From assembly GCA_021397835.1 (NCBI GenBank), contig JAJFZO010000034.1, positions 2,501 to 66,500 on the forward strand: DNA of 64,000 nucleotides, read 5' to 3'. The stretch comes from Moringa oleifera. Its lineage: Eukaryota; Streptophyta; Magnoliopsida; Brassicales; Moringaceae. The notes beneath the pieces were generated by a model. The model had not been told where the DNA came from. It did no database searches and saw nothing but the letters and a program-made list of their open reading frames with translations. Position numbers and translations under genes: made by a program. Shown piece by piece: positions 60,722 through 64,000 of this stretch (positions are counted from its first letter, which is position 1; each line of letters begins with the position of its first letter).

Positions 60722-62290
60722 CCTCTCTCTCTCTCTCCAGGATTTTCTGTATCTCCTTTTGTTTCTTAACTTTGATTTCTAAGAATAATGAATAGCTGGA
60801 TTCTGGTTTATTTTATATATAGGGGGCAAGTTGTTGGCTTGGTCATCAGAGATGCGGTGTCAGAGTGACGGCTGGGTTTGTTAGTACAGTCGTGACCATT
60901 CCTTGACTTGCAGAAACACCGCCCGATGGGCCCTTTGACCCAAAGATTATGAGATGTCATCTGGATCAACGGCCCTCTTCTGTCAGCTCTGATGATTTTC
61001 TCTATCTTGTCCATGACAAAACATTCTAATCTTCTCAATGTTACTCTCCTTCAAATTTGGTAATTAAACTCTAAAATTTATTGAATTAAAAATGAGTCAC
61101 GCTCGTCCTTGAGAGGCAACCTCAAGATGTCATGGTGATGCTCCTCTTTACCCTTCTTGCAAGATAGAAAGAAACTCTTACCTCGCTTGCTGTATTTTAT
61201 TGAATCAGACATTTATCAAAGACATGAAAGTCATTGGACATTTAAGAAGTTGCTGCAGAGTATGCAAATGAAATGAACAGAAATATGGGGCCAGGTCAAT
61301 TCATGACTGTTGCACTTCCACTACAGAAAAATATCTTGCAAGCAAGTATCTCCAAAATAAGAGTCAGAAGAAAGAGAAGTCAATAAACTTCCAGCAAAGA
61401 TCTTTCTGTCTCCACATTAAATTATATTCTAAACAGTTTCTCTGGCCTATCCTGATCCAGGAGAGAATATGACAAGCAGTAGCATCATAAAACTTCAATA
61501 ATAGTAAATTATCTGGGTTATGCTGCAGCATCACTTATGTTAATTGCTACCATTTGCAAGGGAACAACACAGAAAATCACCTGGATCTTTCCCCACCTGA
61601 ATGAACAACAAAAACCCAAAAGGGAATAGCCATTGATAAAGATAACTAGCTGAGGTGTAAGCCCCAGCTTGAAGCATTACTTTTCCCATCTGGTCGTTGC
61701 AGTTGAACATGTGCACACCCTGGTCATGCCTAATATGATGTACGTGACAATATACCACAAACTGATCCAGATGGTGTGACTCCTAAGCACAGAAGCTACT
61801 TCATCTTGCCGGCAAAGACCCAGGTTCTGATTTTCCATAAGCAACAAATTCAAGCAAATACATACATACAGCACCAAAGTTATACTACTCTACTGTTATC
61901 AGCAGCTGCTAGTATGTGTCCAGTGGGTTTTCCTTCGCTCAAATGGAGAATAGAAATGAAATAAACATAATGGTTTAGCAAATAGAAATGAAATAAACAT
62001 AATGGTTTAGCAACTATGAATGATCTGAACTTTATTTGAATCAATTTGTTCACATGTTCAAACTAAATCTCAAACCAATTTGTTCTTCAACTGGATGACA
62101 TTAAGCTCCGTGTCGCTGTTTCTACACTTTAAAATCATCATAGTCATTGCTCCTCTGTAACGTGTGAATCACAGTGTTGGAAAACATTTCAGGTCTAAGA
62201 ATGATTAAAAAGAAGGAATTAATCTTCCAGTGAATATTTATTAAGAAGAAATTTAAGTTACAAACAACAACCCTCATAGAGTGCCAATTA
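60722..62290. other. Region between LFG and the PPR gene
   Basis: Must contain the LFG promoter and the PPR 3' flank. No conserved coding frame was found. It holds a perfect 32-bp tandem duplication (listed separately). Confidence 0.5.
61949..62012. repeat. Perfect 32-bp tandem duplication
   Basis: Two identical 32-bp copies (61949-61980 and 61981-62012) start AATAGAAATG and end GGTTTAGCA with no mismatch, so the duplication is recent or an assembly artefact. Confidence 0.92.
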
Positions 62291-64000
62291 TTAATTTCTC
62301 TCCAGGATCTTATCAAGATAGGTCCCAACAAAATTGGAATTCTCTTCGCAAAGTCTAGTAACCAAAGAATGGCATATACCTTCTTCAAGTGCATATCCTA
62401 ACCTAAACATAAAATCTAAAACAGATAAAGAATCATCCAACCTATCACCCTGTGTAAGACATTCAACTAATCTCTCAAAAGTTGCTTTTTGTGGTTTGAG
62501 TTTATTTTTTAGCATAATTACTAACCATTCCATCCCTTCCATGACGCATCCTTGCTCACATAAACCAGCAATGATATGATCACGAATACAAACCATTGGT
62601 TCTACACCCCTACTTTCCATATCATGCCACAATCTTTTTGCTTCTTGCACATCTCCCATCTGACATAGTTTTTCAATGAGGGCGGCATAGGAGGAACTGG
62701 ATGGCTGTAAACCATGTAGCAGGAGTTTTTTCAATACGTTTTTACTCTCATCTATCTTCCCATCTTTGCAGAAACCCTGAATCAGAGTGTTGTATGTAAT
62801 AACATCAGGAGCAATACCCTTCAGGGCCATTTCTTCAAATAAGTCACTGGCCTCATCTACACTTCCATGTAAGCACAACCCTGCAATCATCACGTTGTAG
62901 CTTGCTATGGTTTCTCCATATCCTTTCCCACACATCTCTTTGTACAGCTTTTTGGCCTCTAAGAAATGACCGGTCTTATAGTATCCATGAACCAGTGTAC
63001 TGTAAGTGAATTCATTTGGAAGAAATCCTTTGTTTATCATCTCAAACCACAGCTTCGTTGCATCAGCAATCCGTCCCATCTTGCATAGACCATGGATCAT
63101 GGTCGTGTACATGACCCTATCTGGGGCATACCCTCTATCCTTGAGATCATTGAACACCTGGTAAGCCTCAAAAGGCTTTCTTTTCTTACAAAGCCCATTG
63201 ATGACTTCCTGGTAAGTATAAATATCTGGAACACGATTCTTTGCAATCATTATATGAAGAACTTCAGACATTCTAGTATAATTCCTATCCTTACAAAATC
63301 CAGCAATCAATTTGTTAAAAATAACATTTCCAGGCTCCAAGCCATCTTCTAGAAGCTGTCGAAGAAGCTCATAACCTTTCGAAACCTTGCCATCATTGCA
63401 GAAGGCTTGAATCAGACACTCAGCAATCTCGAGGTTAACCTCCGCTACAGCACGAGACTCCATCATTTCTTGATACAATTTCCACACAAGATCAGTCCTC
63501 CCAACTTTAAGACAACCTCTAAATGCTGAATTCCATGTTTCTATTGATGGACAAACTCCAATCCCTTCCAACTTAGAGAACACATCGACTGCTTCCTCAA
63601 CCAATCCACCCTCAAAAAGGCATCTTACATAGCGCTCTAATATATCTGGTTCTGGACTACAACCCATACCATCAAGAAAACATTTTGCTGCCTCACAAGC
63701 CTTAGATTCCACAAGGGAATCAAAAAGCACATTACAAGAAACTGGGTCAGGTGAAAAATCATAATGGGAGCGCAGCCAGTAAAAGAACCGCAATGAGAGA
63801 AGCACATTCCTCTGTTCCCTCAAGAGCTCACGAAAAAATAGGGGATCCGAAAAATTAAATGAAGGGAAATCCGATAGTAGAGTTCGCTCCCATCTGGGTC
63901 TTGTTCTAATGACCTTACAAACTTGTGCAACAATGTCTGTGTAGCTCTGGTGTGAACTTTCTGATAGCGGTTCTTGAAAATGGCAAAGTTTCAACTTTTC
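62291..64000 (-). CDS. P-class pentatricopeptide repeat protein, 5' end cut by window edge
   Basis: PPR proteins bind organelle RNA through arrays of 35-residue repeats. The open frame runs from the stop at 62291 to the last base. There is no ATG near 63994, where the codon is TTG, so the true start and any transit peptide are outside the window; about 569 residues are visible. At least ten P-type repeats are seen, for example VMYTTMIHGLCKMGRIADAT, FTYSTLVHGYYKTGHFLEAK and ITYNTLIQGFCKDGKIDESK. No E, DYW or SMR domain follows, so it is a pure P-class protein. No intron is apparent. It is probably related to At5g18950, which lies next to MO25 and BUD2 in Arabidopsis. Confidence 0.93.
   Translation of the reverse strand, partial: EKLKLCHFQEPLSESSHQSYTDIVAQVCKVIRTRPRWERTLLSDFPSFNFSDPLFFRELLREQRNVLLSLRFFYWLRSHYDFSPDPVSCNVLFDSLVESKACEAAKCFLDGMGCSPEPDILERYVRCLFEGGLVEEAVDVFSKLEGIGVCPSIETWNSAFRGCLKVGRTDLVWKLYQEMMESRAVAEVNLEIAECLIQAFCNDGKVSKGYELLRQLLEDGLEPGNVIFNKLIAGFCKDRNYTRMSEVLHIMIAKNRVPDIYTYQEVINGLCKKRKPFEAYQVFNDLKDRGYAPDRVMYTTMIHGLCKMGRIADATKLWFEMINKGFLPNEFTYSTLVHGYYKTGHFLEAKKLYKEMCGKGYGETIASYNVMIAGLCLHGSVDEASDLFEEMALKGIAPDVITYNTLIQGFCKDGKIDESKNVLKKLLLHGLQPSSSSYAALIEKLCQMGDVQEAKRLWHDMESRGVEPMVCIRDHIIAGLCEQGCVMEGMEWLVIMLKNKLKPQKATFERLVECLTQGDRLDDSLSVLDFMFRLGYALEEGICHSLVTRLCEENSNFVGTYLDKILERN

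Noticed and set aside
62291..63994. Treating 63994 as the real start of the PPR gene
   Set aside because: The codon there is TTG and the frame stays open to the end of the window. The gene is cut at its 5' end.
1..64000. CRISPR arrays, operons, phage or defence systems
   Set aside because: The window is eukaryotic, with spliced plant genes. No spacer-repeat arrays, ribosome-binding sites or polycistronic layouts are present.

Overview
This is plant nuclear DNA, almost certainly from a core eudicot. Genes are split by GT-AG introns. The spaces between genes and the introns are very AT-rich, with many CT/GA microsatellites, MITE-like and LINE/TRIM remnants. All conserved proteins are recognisable plant families. 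I cannot name the species from sequence alone; a woody rosid would fit, but that is only an impression. There is nothing prokaryotic, viral or CRISPR-like.

I support ten genes and built exon models for the split ones by joining splice sites in phase. From left to right they are: MSRB (methionine sulfoxide reductase B, minus, 3082-1372); SAC3B (TREX-2 mRNA-export scaffold, plus, 3721-17033, 18 exons), divergent from MSRB; a PP2C-35-type phosphatase (minus, 21676-18360), convergent with SAC3B; a BUD2/SAMDC4-type S-adenosylmethionine decarboxylase (minus, 27148-26099, intronless); GATL, a GT8 galacturonosyltransferase-like gene (plus, 34195-35253, intronless); AP5M, the AP-5 mu subunit (minus, 41916-36414, 8 exons); FBL4, an F-box/LRR gene (minus, 47747-42557, 8 exons); MO25 (plus, 50084-55164, 11 exons); a BSD-domain gene (plus, 56558-57760); LFG, a LIFEGUARD/BI-1-like gene (minus, 60721-59177, 4 exons). 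An eleventh gene, a P-class PPR gene (minus, 64000-62291), runs off the right edge.

The genes do not form one pathway. As remembered, their order interleaves three Arabidopsis neighbourhoods: GATL4/PP2C35/SAC3B on chromosome 3, BUD2/MO25/PPR on chromosome 5, and LFG5/FBL4 on chromosome 4. This would fit an ancestral block that has fractionated in Arabidopsis.

The most unusual structure is the 5' half of SAC3B. Four consecutive exons (three of exactly 96 nt, one of 99 nt, all phase 2) encode diverged copies of one 32-33-residue proline-rich module. The introns between the first three copies are also recognisably repeated, so whole exon-plus-intron units were duplicated. Three further phase-2 exons (237, 240 and 225 nt) form a second repeated class that starts with Arg-Pro and carries an R-x-x-SPP motif near the end. 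Intron 6 may hold a decayed extra copy. Other points of note are a 36-C run, a TRIM-like element and an in-phase ambiguous first splice site in SAC3B, LINE 3' ends lying in the sense direction in two introns, and a hairpin MITE with a 9-bp target duplication just upstream of the BSD gene.
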